The notes: generated by a model from the sequence alone, not told the origin. A stretch of DNA of 64,000 nt from Mangifera indica (GCF_011075055.1 NC_058151.1:3330001-3394000), one strand, 5' to 3'; positions 47,901-59,600 are shown, counted from the stretch's first letter. Program-made: numbers and translations.

Positions 47901-50841
47901 CTCCGAGAACCTTTGCTGCTCTTCTGCATCACGAGCCACTTGCCGACGGTAGGAGAAGTTGTTGAACAATGCTCTAACCTCCTTCAACTTAGTCTTTGCA
48001 ACAGCCAGATCTCTGAGGGCCCGAAGAGCCTGAGACCTTTGAATCAAATAAGCTCTGAAAGTCATCTGAATCATTATTGCTGCATCTTGAGGAGATAGTT
48101 CCTTGAGTTTGCCCCTGCTGCTTCTAACAGCTCCAGGTCTTTTCGAAAAAGCCTTTCTCCACAAAAAAAAATAAAAAAAGAACATTAGAGCCTCAGAATA
48201 TCAGGAACACTCAAGTAAAGGATGCATTTGAATCACTATCATCTAGAAATGAATAGTACTATAATTCTTAAACGATATGGCTTTGATTTAAGAAAGACAT
48301 GGATAAAGAAATAACCTAGGAAACGATTCGACTAATATAAGGGCTTTAGGAACAGTTTGATAAGCATAAATAAGAATGAGGCGATTCTCGTGACTCATCA
48401 ATAGTTCATAATTCACCAATATCACTAGGAGTCGATGTTGTAAACCACTAGGAAGCATATCCTCCAATTTATAAAGGAAATGCATCCTTTTCAGTTCATA
48501 TAATCTTTTCCCCTCTTTCATTTACAATATCCAGAGTGCCCTTGACTTTAATTATGAGCTACCCATCCCATAACTAATTAGTCAAGAGAATTGTACTTTT
48601 ATGCCATTCAATACAAGACCATATTTTAACATGCCCCCGAAAGCAATCATTGAATGGCCTAGAACTGCATTGAAGATATACTACTGAGCCTAGAATTGGA
48701 TTCAAACTGAGCTTGTTCGAGCTTGAGCTCGAACTCAGCTCAAACGAGTCCAAAACGAGTCAGCTGTATGCAAGCGAGCTCAAGCTCGAACTCAAACCAT
48801 TAATCAAATTTACGAATTAAAAATTTTGATATAAAACGACGTCGTTTTGAGCAATATGTATTAAAACGACGTCATTTTAATAACAAGATAGTTAAAAGCT
48901 CAAATTCGAACTGAGTTCGAGCTTAGCTTCCACGAGATCTAACTCTACCATATACAAACCGAACCAAGCTCAAGTTCAAGCAAGCTTTTGGCTCGAATCC
49001 AGCCCTGACTGAGCCAGTATAATGAGTAGAAAATGTGATCACTAATACATTGAAGTCCGCTTTTAGTTAAAAGTAGAGCTATGTTCAAGCCAAGCTGCCT
49101 CAATTATTCAAGCTCAACTCCCTTAAGGGGAGTTGAGCTCAAGTTCAGCTCAAGATTGAGCTCGCCAAACAAAATATAACTAAATGACATCATTTTAGTA
49201 AGGCTGGATTCAAATCGAGCCAACTTGAGATCGGCTCGTTCGAGCCAGAAACGAGCCAGCCTTAGCCGAGTTCAAGCTGTTCGTTAGATTTTCTAATTAA
49301 AATTTTTTATACAAAATAACATCGTTTTGACCAATATATATTAAAACTACGTCTTTTTGATAACAAAAAACGAGCCAAATTCAAGCTTAGCTTTCACGAG
49401 CTCGAACTCGAACTCGAACTCAAGCCAAGTATATGTGAACCGAGCCGAGCTCGAGCCGAGCGGCTCGGCTCGGCTCAAATCTAGCCCTACATTTTCGTGT
49501 GTATTAGTCAAAACAACATTGTTATAGTCGATTTGTATCAATATTTTTCAAACTCGTGAGTTTGACAAGAGAAATACCCCTAAAACTCGAGCTCAAGAAC
49601 AAACTTGAAAATATTAAACCCTCAAGCTCAAACTTCAGCTGGAATTCACCTGAACCAAACTCATTCCAAGCTCATTCAAACCAAACTTTTTTTTGAGCTC
49701 AAAAAAACTTGACTCGAACCTAGCACTGGCTAAAAGGAAAAATCAATGGCAGCCCGCATTATACAATATAAGCAAAACGCGTACTGTATTATATATATGG
49801 TTTAAGACCGCCTCTAATTGCTTATTAGCTACTTCAACTCTAATTGCTTGTTAGCTACTTCAACTGAAAGTGAAAACACACCTAACATTAAAATTAAAAA
49901 AAAAAAAATTCTCTATCAGAACATTATGATAACATTTCACTTAGCAGATGGCAATGACAATGGGCCAAGACAATCAACACCACAATATTCTCCATGTCTT
50001 CACCATCCAGTCACTCTCACAATTCAAATAATTCGAGTCTATATGTCGGTAAAGGGTTTCAAAAACAATCGACCGCACACAAAAAAAAAAGGCCATGTGT
50101 GTTTTAAGTTAATATTCACGGCCGCATCGTAAGATTTATTCTAATAAAATGCAGAAATACCTGTCTCAAAACAAGAGCCCCATGATCGCCAGGCTCTTCG
50201 ATCTCCACCACACGTGTCTCATTGTCTCCTTTCTTCTTATCTTTCTTCTTCTCTTTCTTATCTGATTTGCTACAGTCACCTGCATTACCAGTGGATGCTT
50301 CAAAGGTGAAAGTCCTCTCGGTCGGACCATCTTCTCCTTTTCCCTTAATCTTAGCCGTCCATTTATAGCTCTTATCAATCTTCTTTTTATCTTCCTTCTC
50401 CTTCTTTTTTCCTCCCTTGATATCAGCCGTCCATTTATAACTACGATCAATTGGACCGCCCTGGATCTCCGCCGTCCATGTGTATTTCCTGTCCCCTCCG
50501 TAGACTCTCTCGTTGACCAGCCAGTCAAATCTCGACTCGAGCGCGCTCACTCTGTCACACAGAGTCTCCAACGCAAACTTAGGTGAGAACCTCTTCTGAA
50601 CCCTCCTGCAGGAGTAGAGCGACGGCGTCTTCTCAATTTGGATCAGATCGGTGACAGTATCAAAAACTTCAAAGAGACTAGGTTTAGGAGTCAACAGATC
50701 GAGGGCGAAGCTTAGATCGTGCTCTTCTTCGAAAAATGAGGGGAATGATAATGGCGTTGGCGCGAAAATGGAGGTTTCTCTGACGAAGAGTGGTGGTGGA
50801 TGGTAAGGCTCAACAAATTCAATCCTGCTGAACCGTCTCAT
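44970..50841 (-). CDS. BAG7: BAG7-type co-chaperone (BAG-family molecular chaperone regulator)
   Basis: Three exons: 50841-50161, 48152-47862, 45197-44970; GT-AG, all phase 0, 399 aa. Exon 1 encodes the N-terminal half, beginning MRRFSRIEFVEPYHPPPLF. It contains three repeats of the form YxWTAxIxG (YTWTAEIQGG, YKWTADIKGG, YKWTAKIKGK) and lysine-rich runs (KKEKEDKKK, KSDKKEKKKDKKK) that may be nuclear signals. Exon 2 holds the calmodulin-binding IQ motif (IQMTFRAYLIQR, residues ~255-266), which runs into the BAG domain (ALRDLAVAKTKLKEV...). Exon 3 gives VDELEAMLDVVDPQP and the tail. IQ plus BAG with this N-terminus fits plant BAG7, an ER-resident Hsp70/BiP partner that moves to the nucleus under heat in Arabidopsis. 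Introns of 2.0 and 2.7 kb are filled with repeats. Confidence 0.92.
46316..46489. repeat. small MITE in intron 2 of the BAG7-type gene (a)
   Basis: It runs from gcaatactatgtgtac to gatacacataatttta, orientation opposite to most copies. The centre tatgtgtcatcacataattgaat and its inverted partner tcaatcatgtgatgacacata are very clear. Confidence 0.7.
47225..47396. repeat. small MITE in intron 2 of the BAG7-type gene (b)
   Basis: It runs from caataaaactacataaac to gtgcatagtgctactc, with the centre gatatatcaccatgtgatt...cagtagcatgtcatc. Confidence 0.6.
48153..50160 (-). other. intron 1 of the BAG7-type gene
   Basis: It is 2.0 kb. From 48690 to 49720 it is filled with degenerate caagctcgaact / gagctcgagc words. 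Two ~aaaacgacgtcgtttt segments (48834, 48863) are repeated in decayed form near 49320. This looks like two or more nested hAT-type non-autonomous elements. A dinucleotide-like ctcgaactcgaactc run lies at 49400-49425. Confidence 0.5.
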
Positions 50842-51221
50842 TTTCAGTTGAGTTGAATCAAGTTATTCAGTGAGTCAAACTTGAGCAAGTTAGGGTTTTT
50901 GCTAATCGGCAAGCCGATTGGTTCAGGATGAGTTTAAGAGGAGCTTGAAAAGAAGAAGGCAACAAAAGTTTGTACTGATCGAGGAGATGATAAAAGACAA
51001 GAGTCAAAAAGATGCCTTTCAGGGGTAAATGAGGAAACAAAGCAAGAGAGAACAGTGTGTTTGTCAGTGAAACGAGGTTCGCCGCATAGTGGAGGATAGT
51101 GAATTGGCGAAAACGGGCATGCGGATGTTAAGAAATTAAGGGGACAAGAGAATCTGGTGGCGCGATTACAGGTGGTAATTTGGTGGGGAAGGGCATGTGG
51201 GATCTGAAATCTGACTGTTCC

Positions 51222-51238
51222 CACGTGACGTTGACGTG
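51222..51238. promoter_or_regulatory. G-box and two TGACGT-type motifs upstream of the BAG7-type gene
   Basis: CCACGTGACGTTGACGTG packs a palindromic G-box and two further ACGT cores into 18 bases, about 380 bases before the start codon. bZIP or bHLH binding is likely; the actual regulator is not known. Confidence 0.5.
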
Positions 51239-52731
51239 AAAGGAATCAAAGTTTTACGATGGTTAACTACTACGTTAAGTTGAAATATGTTTTTAAATGA
51301 TTTAAATTATTTTTCATTTAATAATATATGAAATTATATTTAGGATTAAAAAACATTAATTAAAACAAAAATAAAACTTTATATATAAACCAATATTAAA
51401 AATTATTTTATATATTAAAATATAATTATATAATTTATTTATATATATAATATTATTTTAAAATTCCATCGATCATCACTATTCATTTAATCCATATCAT
51501 CTTCTAATCATATATAAGGACAATTGAACTAGTGACATCTCACTAATTCTAGTTTTTAGTTAGACTCACAGCATCATTGTCTCTTGCCATGAGCTTGCAT
51601 GAGAGTGACATCATGGCTTTTTAGTCGTGAGATTGGTGGCAACATCATTGTTTCTATTCACCAAGTTTCACAATAATAAACACCGTTAAAGCAAACACAA
51701 ATTTTTTGTAATATATAGACAAGATTTGGGTCATCATTATCAGGAATGACAACAAATGGGACTCTTCAATTATCCACCATCATCTACGGCTCCATTTCTA
51801 GTAATAAAAACATTCAAGAGACTATTTCAATCCTTATTTATCATATATTGTTAATTGAAAGTTTGTAAGATCTATTTAGATGGAGATTAAAGAAATGAAA
51901 CAAAAAGAATATAGCATGTCAACGAAGAGAGTGTAATTAAGAAACTAAGCCAAAGAAGAACTTGAAAAGATTGAAAAATTGAATTGTGTGCTAGAGACGA
52001 GTGAAATCCTTATGCTTAGAGAATCAGACTTGGCGTAAAGCAGCAAAGCTACAACCAATGTTTTACATTCAAAATTAGAGCAAGTCCTCAATGCCACTCA
52101 GGCCAAGGATGCTCATACACCTAAAGAGGTTTGGCAAGACAAGGTTATCAATAATGCTAACGTTGTGTTGTGAACTTGAACTACATTTGTGATTAAGGTA
52201 TGCCATAATTTTCAGAAGGAGTAGGCTTGTGTGTTGCTTTTGCCTTGCACAAATTTCATTGTTCCGAATCTAAACAATTTCGCAATTTCACTTGCCCTTA
52301 GTTGTGGTCGGAAGATTACATTCAAGGTAGTTTTGCAACTTTACTTAATCTAATAAGCTATCCTAAAACCAAACAATTTTTATTAACAAAAGTGGACAAT
52401 AAATTAATTAAAATTTCAAACTTAACGAGGAATCATAGTTTCATGAAAGTTTGTATCCGAAATAGTCGTTCGACTTTATTACAATTTTCAATTATTTAAT
52501 TTAATTAAACCGTGTTATTAATTCAAAGATTTTGCACAAAAATGACAATGAGAATTAAAGAAAACCCATAATTCTAATTAAAAAGATAAAGATGAACTTT
52601 AAATTACTAATGCCAAATTAGCTTCCAATTTACAAATCACCCTGAAAATCACTTGGACACGGATCATAATTTACTATGTAAAACTAAAAGTTTCTGAAAG
52701 TGCTTTTAACCATTCTACTTAAAAACCCTAA
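51239..52731. other. spacer between the BAG7-type gene and the tail-anchored protein gene
   Basis: AT-rich. 51860-52230 has a coding-like composition interrupted by stops (frames such as LEKIEKLNCVLETSEIL), possibly a decayed gene or transposon piece, family unknown. The last ~150 bases are likely the 3' UTR of the next gene. Confidence 0.4.
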
Positions 52732-53376
52732 TTAGGTTGGCGTAAGAGAACTTCTATGCTTCACAATACGAAAACAACCAGAAAAGCTTACCATCGCCAA
52801 ACCCAATATCAAAGCCATTACAAGCACCATTCCGGCAGCCAAAACACAACCGTATTTCCGACCCCACCCTCTTTTCTCTGCTCTCTCACTAACCTCCTTC
52901 TCATCTTTCAATCCTTCCAAAACATTCTTCGCCTCCTCAAAATCAGGCCATCCCATCTCAGCAGAAGACTCCTCAAGATGGCACTCATTATGCAGCTTTT
53001 CTTCCACCAGTTCTTCATAAATCTTCTCTCCATCATCATTGACGAATGACTCACCCCAACAACTAGTCGAACCCGGTTCGAAATCTTCATGCGCAAGTGT
53101 TAAGGCTGTGGAATTGGAGTTTTCCCATTCTCTGAATGCAGTTTCGAGTTCTGTGAACCTGCGAGTAAAGTTTTCCAAGTTGTTGGGCTCTGTAGAATGC
53201 GACGAGATCTCGGCGGATAAAAGTTTTCTGAGGAACTGGAATCTTTTCTCGATATATTCAGAAATTTTGAGACGATCTTCCAAGGACTGGGGCGGGAGAG
53301 AGAAGATGAAGGTGAGTTCGGATTCGAGTTTTCGCAGTTTCCTCTGCAAAACAGAGGATCTCTTTGTTTTTGTCAT
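52732..53376 (-). CDS. uncharacterised plant tail-anchored membrane protein
   Basis: One exon of 214 aa. It starts MTKTKRSSVLQRKLRKLESE. The N-terminal ~100 residues are predicted helical with heptad-like leucines (LRKLESELTFIF, RFQFLRKLL). An acidic middle (EKIYEELVEEKLHNECHLEE) follows, then one hydrophobic segment near residues 175-202 (YGCVLAAGMVLVMALILGLAM) and a short tail ending SSLTPT. This suggests a coiled-coil protein anchored in a membrane by its C-terminus, facing the cytosol. The layout recalls an Arabidopsis family annotated only by a DUF, but I cannot assign the number safely and give no function. A donor-like GTAAGC lies inside the hydrophobic segment, so an alternative C-terminus is possible. 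Confidence 0.75.
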   Translation of the reverse strand: MTKTKRSSVLQRKLRKLESELTFIFSLPPQSLEDRLKISEYIEKRFQFLRKLLSAEISSHSTEPNNLENFTRRFTELETAFREWENSNSTALTLAHEDFEPGSTSCWGESFVNDDGEKIYEELVEEKLHNECHLEESSAEMGWPDFEEAKNVLEGLKDEKEVSERAEKRGWGRKYGCVLAAGMVLVMALILGLAMVSFSGCFRIVKHRSSLTPT

Positions 53377-53601
53377 TTTACGAAGGTTTGAAGTTGTAGG
53401 AGATGGGTTTGCGCTGTGATGGTGAAGAAAGACGGTTATTTGCTTTGAGAGTTAAAGAATTAATACGTGACGGTTGAGGCCTCAACACCTATACATCCTG
53501 GGAAGGGGGAGGTACTAAAATTTGATGCCCCACTGTGTTACGATTGATACATTTAGTTTCCCATTCATTGTGTAATTAGAATTTATTTTGTTTCCTCTTC
53601 A

Positions 53602-54232
53602 GGGCTAAGACATATTCTCACCCAAACTTGTTGTATTCTCGGATTAATATCAGTTAAATATTAAAAACTTAAACTTAAAATTAATAATTCAATTAATTTT
53701 AGAGATAAAATAATTATTTAATTAATAATATATTAAAAATAATAAAAATGTTATTTATTTCTGTCTAAGTTTAGAAAACTAACAAATTCTTTTTATGATT
53801 AAACTTTAAGGTGTTATATTTTTTCTTAAGGTTTTTTTTTTTTCTCTCTTCCCTTCTCTAGCACCGTCACTTGCCAGCTTCTCTCTCCTTCCACCTTTCT
53901 TTCCAAAATCCAATGTCTTCTCCAAACGAAGATGATGTCTTCGTTTTTGGATGACACTATAAAAGTGAAAGAAAATGGGAGAGAGAGAGAGAAACTGGTT
54001 GGTGACGACACCAAAAAAAGAGAATAAAAAAAAAAATTTAGAAAAATGTAACATTTTAAAATTTAATCATAAAAAAAAATTATTAGTTTTCTAAATATAA
54101 GAGAAAATAGTAATATTAACATGTTTCATTAATTTAACAACAACTCATCGATGAATGTTTGAGTTTTTAATATTTAATATATATTAATTTGGGAATGCAA
54201 CAAATTTTGGATAAGAATAAACCCTTTGGCCT
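53602..54232. mobile_element. Mutator-like foldback element
   Basis: The left end is GGCTAAGACATATTCTCACCC and the right end GGATAAGAATAAACCCTTTGGCC. Inverted arms can be followed inward (ttaaatattaaaaactt near 53650 and agtttttaatatttaa near 54163). The centre, with ccaaacgaagatgatgtcttcg, is like the other members. The flanks tcctcttca and acttcttca (7 of 9 identical) may be a decayed 9-bp target duplication. Confidence 0.6.
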
Positions 54233-54349
54233 ACTTCTTCATCTGCACATTATGATCTCAATTTTCGTATCAATCTTCGCCCAAACATTCTTGCACCAAC
54301 AGAAACGATTCAGGTATGGATTACTCAAATCTATATTGTATTCATCATT

Positions 54350-54740
54350 AAGATCATCACGGACACATACTTGTTCTTACAAAAATGAATGGAACGAGCT
54401 ATGAATACCCTTATGGCAAAGAAAAATTTCGGCTTCATAAATGGGACCATCAAGCCTCCTTTAGAAATAGGGCAGCCCAATGAATTTGTCTTTTGGAATC
54501 AATGCAATGGTATGATTTTGTCATGACTTGGTCATCCGGTGGAACCCCACATAGCTAAAGAGGTTGTCCATTCCAAAATAGACTATCAAGTCTTTTTCCA
54601 AGGCTCATGGTTCATGCTCAACACAGAGAAGAGGATAAGATGATGCAATTTCTTATGGGTCTTAAATGGTACTTCCAGCAATGTCAACATTCATCAAGCC
54701 TAATCGCTTCTAGGTCAACACGAAGTACAATGACAAATGA
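54350..54740 (+). pseudogene. copia gag remnant, 5' part
   Basis: Frames with HILVLTKMNGTSY, then MAKKNFGFINGTIKPP, FVFWNQCNGMILS, a stop, and later KMMQFLMGLK match the conserved order of plant copia gag (LNGxNY, AKxKLGFIDGT, W.RCN.M..SW, V.QFLMGLN). Stops and frameshifts separate them. Confidence 0.75.
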
Positions 54741-54750
54741 CCTGAGGTCA

Positions 54751-54940
54751 CTAAAAACTTCCATTGCAGCAGCCTTTTAAAACCATTAAAGTAAATACTC
54801 CAACAGGCCCAAAGACAAGGATTGCAAACATCATAGTAGTGTTGGTCAGACGGTCAAGAGCTGTCACACTATGAAGTTTCATTGCTAACATGGTGATAGG
54901 AGAGACATACAGAAGAAATTCAAGAATGGTACTCGGACTT
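54751..54940 (-). pseudogene. orphan last exon of an unknown membrane protein
   Basis: After an acceptor-like TTTTTTGTTAG the frame reads SPSTILEFLLYVSPITMLAM and continues to MMFAILVFGPVGVFTLMVL and a stop. The low-bias hydrophobic sequence and splice acceptor look like a genuine exon with one or two membrane segments. No upstream exon is visible to 55600, and it sits inside a split copia gag remnant. It is therefore probably a captured or stranded gene fragment. The family is not recognised. Confidence 0.35.
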
Positions 54941-55599
54941 CTAACAAAAAAGAAAAATACATAGAAAAAAATTCTTCGACTGTTCACAATATATATCAAC
55001 TATTTTTTTAAGTATAAATATTTTAATTTTTGGATATAAATATATTATTTTAGGATATCAAATATTTTATTCTAGAATATCAAGTTTAGTTAAAAATTTT
55101 AGTTTGCTGTAAAATTATTATTTTAACAATAATATTAAAAAAATATAATTTATTATATTCTTCAGGTTTTAAAAACTAATAAATTTATTCGTATTTAAAG
55201 TTTTTTAGTTTTAAAAAGTTACATTTTCCTCCCTAAACCTAGAGTCTTTTTCACCTCTAATCACCATTTTCAACACCGATTACCTCTTCTTTCCATCTTA
55301 AGATCGTTGTCAGTGTCGGTTGTCACATTTCTCTATTCTAAATTGTCACCCAGACAATTTAAATATCTAATATATCAAATATTTTATTTTAGGATATCTT
55401 ACTATATAAGTAATAACTAATTAAGCAAATATTTTATTTTAGAATATCAAATGCGTTATTTTAAAATATCTCATTAGTTAGGAAGTTAATAATTAGGAGA
55501 TAATATTTATTCTATTTTTATTTATTTGTATGTTATAAATATTGTATTTTTTTTCATTTAAAAAAATAAATTGAGAATTTCGTTCACCTCGCGATATTT

Positions 55600-55860
55600 T
55601 TTACCAACAACCCAGGAGGGCCGGGAAACCAAAGTAACATGGATCTCGTGGAAATGGCTCCCACTCCTTACCTTTGGTTAATGTAATAGAATCCTCACAA
55701 AACACAGATGTAGACAACTTTCAAAGTAACAACCCTTCTCAATGGCCCTCAGCCGATCAACTCTAACAAATTGCTAGTATTTCATCCACGATGACGCCAA
55801 GCAATACCAATAGTATTAGCATTGTTTTTGCTCATGCTATAGATCCATCTCTATTTTATA
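55600..55860 (+). pseudogene. copia gag remnant, 3' part
   Basis: Frame GPGNQSNMDLVEMAPTPYLW ... NPSQWPSADQL ... FAHAIDPSLFYNV resembles the linker between gag and protease of plant copia elements. It continues the fragment at 54350-54740 after an interruption of ~860 bp. Stops are present. Confidence 0.45.
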
Positions 55861-55882
55861 ATGTTTCAATAAATTTAATTTT

Positions 55883-56675
55883 GGCCAAACAACTATTTCC
55901 CACCCAAGGTTTAGCGTTTTCTCAAATGTCCCCCCTTTAACTATGGAAACACCAAACACCCACCTATGGCCGGTTAGATTTAACTAAACCCTAATGGTGG
56001 TAAGGGTAAAATCGTCATTTTCGCTATAATATTAAAAATAAACTAAAATAGAAATATTTTTGCCCCCCTAAACTTTAAAAACTAACATTTTTCCCCAGCC
56101 TAAGTTTTAAAAAACCGCAGTTTCACCTAAGGTTTGGTTTTGAAATCTCCGGCGACCTCTCCGGCTCCGTTGCCGACGGCCTCTCCCTCCTGAAGCAACC
56201 TCTCCTTCCGGCGATCTCTTTCCTCCCATTTGGAGGTTCGATCGACGCCCGGAGAGCCGTGGGAGACGAAGAACTTCGTCGGGAAGACGAAGTTCTTCGT
56301 CTTCCCAGACGAAGACGACGGCTTTGTCTTCGTCTCCCATGGCTTCTCCGGGAGCCGATCAGACCTCCAAATGGGAGGAAAGATATCGCCGGAAGGAGAG
56401 GTTGCTTCGGGAGGGAGAGGCCGTCGGCAATGGAGCCGGAGAGGTCGCCGGAGATTTCAAAACCAAACCCTAGGGTGAAACTGCGGTTTTTTAAAACTTA
56501 GGCTGGGAAAAAATGTTAGTTTTTAAAGTTTAGGGGGGCAAAAAGAGATAAAATGTTTAGGCGTTAGGGTTTGGTTAAATCTAACCGGCCATGGGTGGGT
56601 GTTTGGTGTTTCCATAGTTAAAGGGGGGACATTTGAGAAAACGCTAAACCTTGGGTGGGAAATAGTCGTTTGGCC
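55883..56675. mobile_element. Mutator-like foldback element, near-complete palindrome
   Basis: It is 793 bp, starting GGCCAAACAACTATTTCCC and ending AATAGTCGTTTGGCC. It is flanked by a perfect 9-bp direct repeat TTTAATTTT (55874-55882, 56676-56684). The two arms are complementary over nearly their whole length: ctatggaaacaccaaacacc at 55941 against ggtgtttggtgtttccatag at 56599, ctccggcgacctctccggct at 56147 against agccggagaggtcgccggag at 56433. Only the ~60-base centre of gacgaag/cttcgtc words is unpaired. It encodes no transposase. Confidence 0.88.
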
Positions 56676-56689
56676 TTTAATTTTCAATG

Positions 56690-59600
56690 AGCCTAGGATT
56701 TTGGATAGTGAAGCAATAGATCACATCACCTTAAAGAGATTCTTGAGTATATTTGATAAAATAGAATAAAAAATATAAATATAAATAATTATTGTAATTA
56801 CTATATTTGATAAAATTTAATAAAAATTGATAAGTATAATAATGATTGTGTTAGGTTAAAGGTAATAAAAGAATACTAAGATATCATTTTACTTAAATGT
56901 CTTTGGATATAATTATTTTAAAATATATTTTATATTATTTGTTTATTAATTAAAAGTGAAGATATTTTAGTTATAAAAATTAATAAATAAAAACAAAATT
57001 ATAATAAAATCAAGATTATCTTTAATATATAAGATACGGGTTATAATCAAATTCTCATTTACCATATGATTATTAATAACATAAGATTATTGTAATATTT
57101 TATTATTAAAAAATTAAATAATATAATACAAATAATAAAAGATAAATTATTAAGCTAATTTTTTTTATAACACAAATCGATAACCTAAATTCTACATTTT
57201 TTAACCGAAATAAAGTCGACCTCCACTACCACTGTTAATTGACCCACCGGCTCTTCAATTCCCATTATTTCTACTGACACCACTTCATTCAACTTGGACA
57301 TTACTCTAGATAATGTTTTATGCATTCCTTCGTTTCTCTTAAATTAGATGTGAATCAATAAACTTACCAATGGTTTAAATCGTTGCACTATTTTTTTCCA
57401 GAATTTTGTGTCTTGCAGGACTTGGCTTCGGGGAGTATGAGGCACGTGCCTTGAATTGAGGCATCTGCCCTTGGACAATAATGTATGATAGAAAGAAAAC
57501 GTGGCCCTAGAGGGCTACTTGAGGAGATTGAAATGTCTACGGAGAATTTTAAGATTTTCTGATACACGTGGGAGGCACTTGATAAATCCCGATACCTCTG
57601 AGAAGGGCCGTAACATGCAGACAAATTAAGAAAACAGTAACTTGCGGAAAAAGTAAACCTTGGATGGGCAAGCAGAAAAGAGCCCAATGTGCGGTTCACT
57701 TGCCGATCTTTCTAAATGTCAATCTCGTTCATTTCCTTAATGGGTAAAAACTAGAAAAAGTCATTGAGTTCACCCACCGATTGTATTTCCTTTAGCTTGT
57801 CTTATATCAATAAAATTATATGTATTTATTTTAAATATATAAATATAAATATATTTATATATCATCATATAACTGAGTGATTTTGAATTAAAAATAAAAC
57901 AATACGTAATCATGTGATGATACATATAAGTGTATATATATTTATATATTTAAAGTAAATATAAATAGTATTACTTGTCTTATATTGTCCCAATGAGTAA
58001 TTGCAAAAATTAAGTGGCAAAGAGAGATTTTCAAGCATGAGATTAAGAATTTAAATCATTCCAATGATATTTCAAAATCAAACTACAAATATACAAGTAT
58101 GATAAAGTGATTTGAGAGTGATCACTGAATCTGAAATTTCATGTACTTTAGATAATACGAATTATGTAAAATTTTCTAGTTAAAAAAGAAAAAATTCTTC
58201 AACTGAAAGACATTAGTTATGCCTTATAATCTATAGCTATTTACTAGCTGATCATATAAAATTTTCAAACAAGTTGGTGAAATTTTGACTTCTCTTAATT
58301 GCAGGTCAATCCGGCCTTACATTATAATAAGTATATTCATTCTTAATCTCTTTCATGTCAAAGTTTATTATTAAATGACCCCTTCTAAGCAAGCTAGCCA
58401 TCTAGATAAGGTTTTAGGTGTAGAGAATTCGCGGTGATGGTGGTGAAAGAATTCCCTTTTTAACCAGCATCAAACGTGACCAGGGTTTAAAGTTAAAAAA
58501 AACAAAGAACCCTATTCGAATTAGATCTCTTTTTTAGGCAAAGCATTCACAATGAGCAAATAAAGCTCTGAATTTAATAATCGCTTCTTTTATAACTCAA
58601 ACTAGCAGACAGCGGAAACTAGGGTTGAAGTTGAATTTTGAATAAACATCCAACAATTTGGGATGCATCCCAAGAGGATTAGTTAGGTCTGTCTGTAGGA
58701 AATTGCGACATGCAATTTCATTAGGCCAATTGCGTGATATTTTATGTTGTTTGAAACTAATTTGTCAGGCTCTTTATGCTCTTTTCAATTTAGTTTATCA
58801 TGGGGATTTGGGCATTTTATTATAAAGTCAATCCTGTTCATAAAATTTAAAGCATGTTAGTTCAGCTTTTTCCTTGATTTTTGATATGGAACTTTGTGCT
58901 TATAGAACATATGGGAGACAATCTTGAAATGGTTGCTTATGTTTCATTCCCTTGTATTGTCTACCAAGTAAACCATTTTTCACATACTAAATTCTCTTAA
59001 ATCTGCCACAAGATTTCACAAATGGTAGCTATATAGGTTAAAAGAAGAATCATTAAATTATGATTTTTTCCGTTGAAGTTAGATATGAATGAATACAAAG
59101 TCAAAATTTTTTGTTTTATACAAGGGTTGAAGATCGATACTCATTATTTCTTTTCAATTGATTTAGATTAAAAATGAATATAACATTTATAATGTGTGTG
59201 ATCTAGACTCTAGTGATAGATAAAATTTCTTATTGCCAAATGATTTATTTAATTCAAAATTTTACATAAGTTAAGCTATGATAATAGTAATAAGGATCCA
59301 AATTAACCCTTATATTCGTTTTTGTAAAATACTGAATGAAAAAAAAATATTAGTTAATATTTACAAGGAATATCAATATCCTGTAAAGGATTATTACAAG
59401 AGATAAGATTTATCTGATTATATTTAAATCTTTGACTATTTATCTCTCTTTTTTCTCTTTCCTTTATATTTATAAGAATTATGTGAAAAATATAATCAAA
59501 TTAAGATATTTAGGAGAATTCTAATTCAAATATGATTTTAATGAATTTGTTTCTATTCAAATTGAATTGTAAGGAAATATTATTTATATTAAAAATAAAT

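Noticed and set aside
48288..48521. 77-codon minus-strand frame in BAG7 intron 1
   Set aside because: No similarity to the BAG7 exons, and splicing of exon 1 to 48152 is already in phase; treated as intronic.
50166..50528. 120-codon Arg/Lys-rich minus-strand frame
   Set aside because: It is a shifted frame of BAG7 exon 1, whose long lysine-coding runs give arginine-rich shadows.
53039..53419. 126-codon plus-strand frame
   Set aside because: Antisense shadow of the 214-aa tail-anchored protein gene; it lacks independent motifs.
56107..56501. Several 77-82 codon frames on both strands at 56.1-56.5 kb
   Set aside because: They arise from the GC-rich arms of the palindromic Mutator-like element and mirror each other; not a gene.
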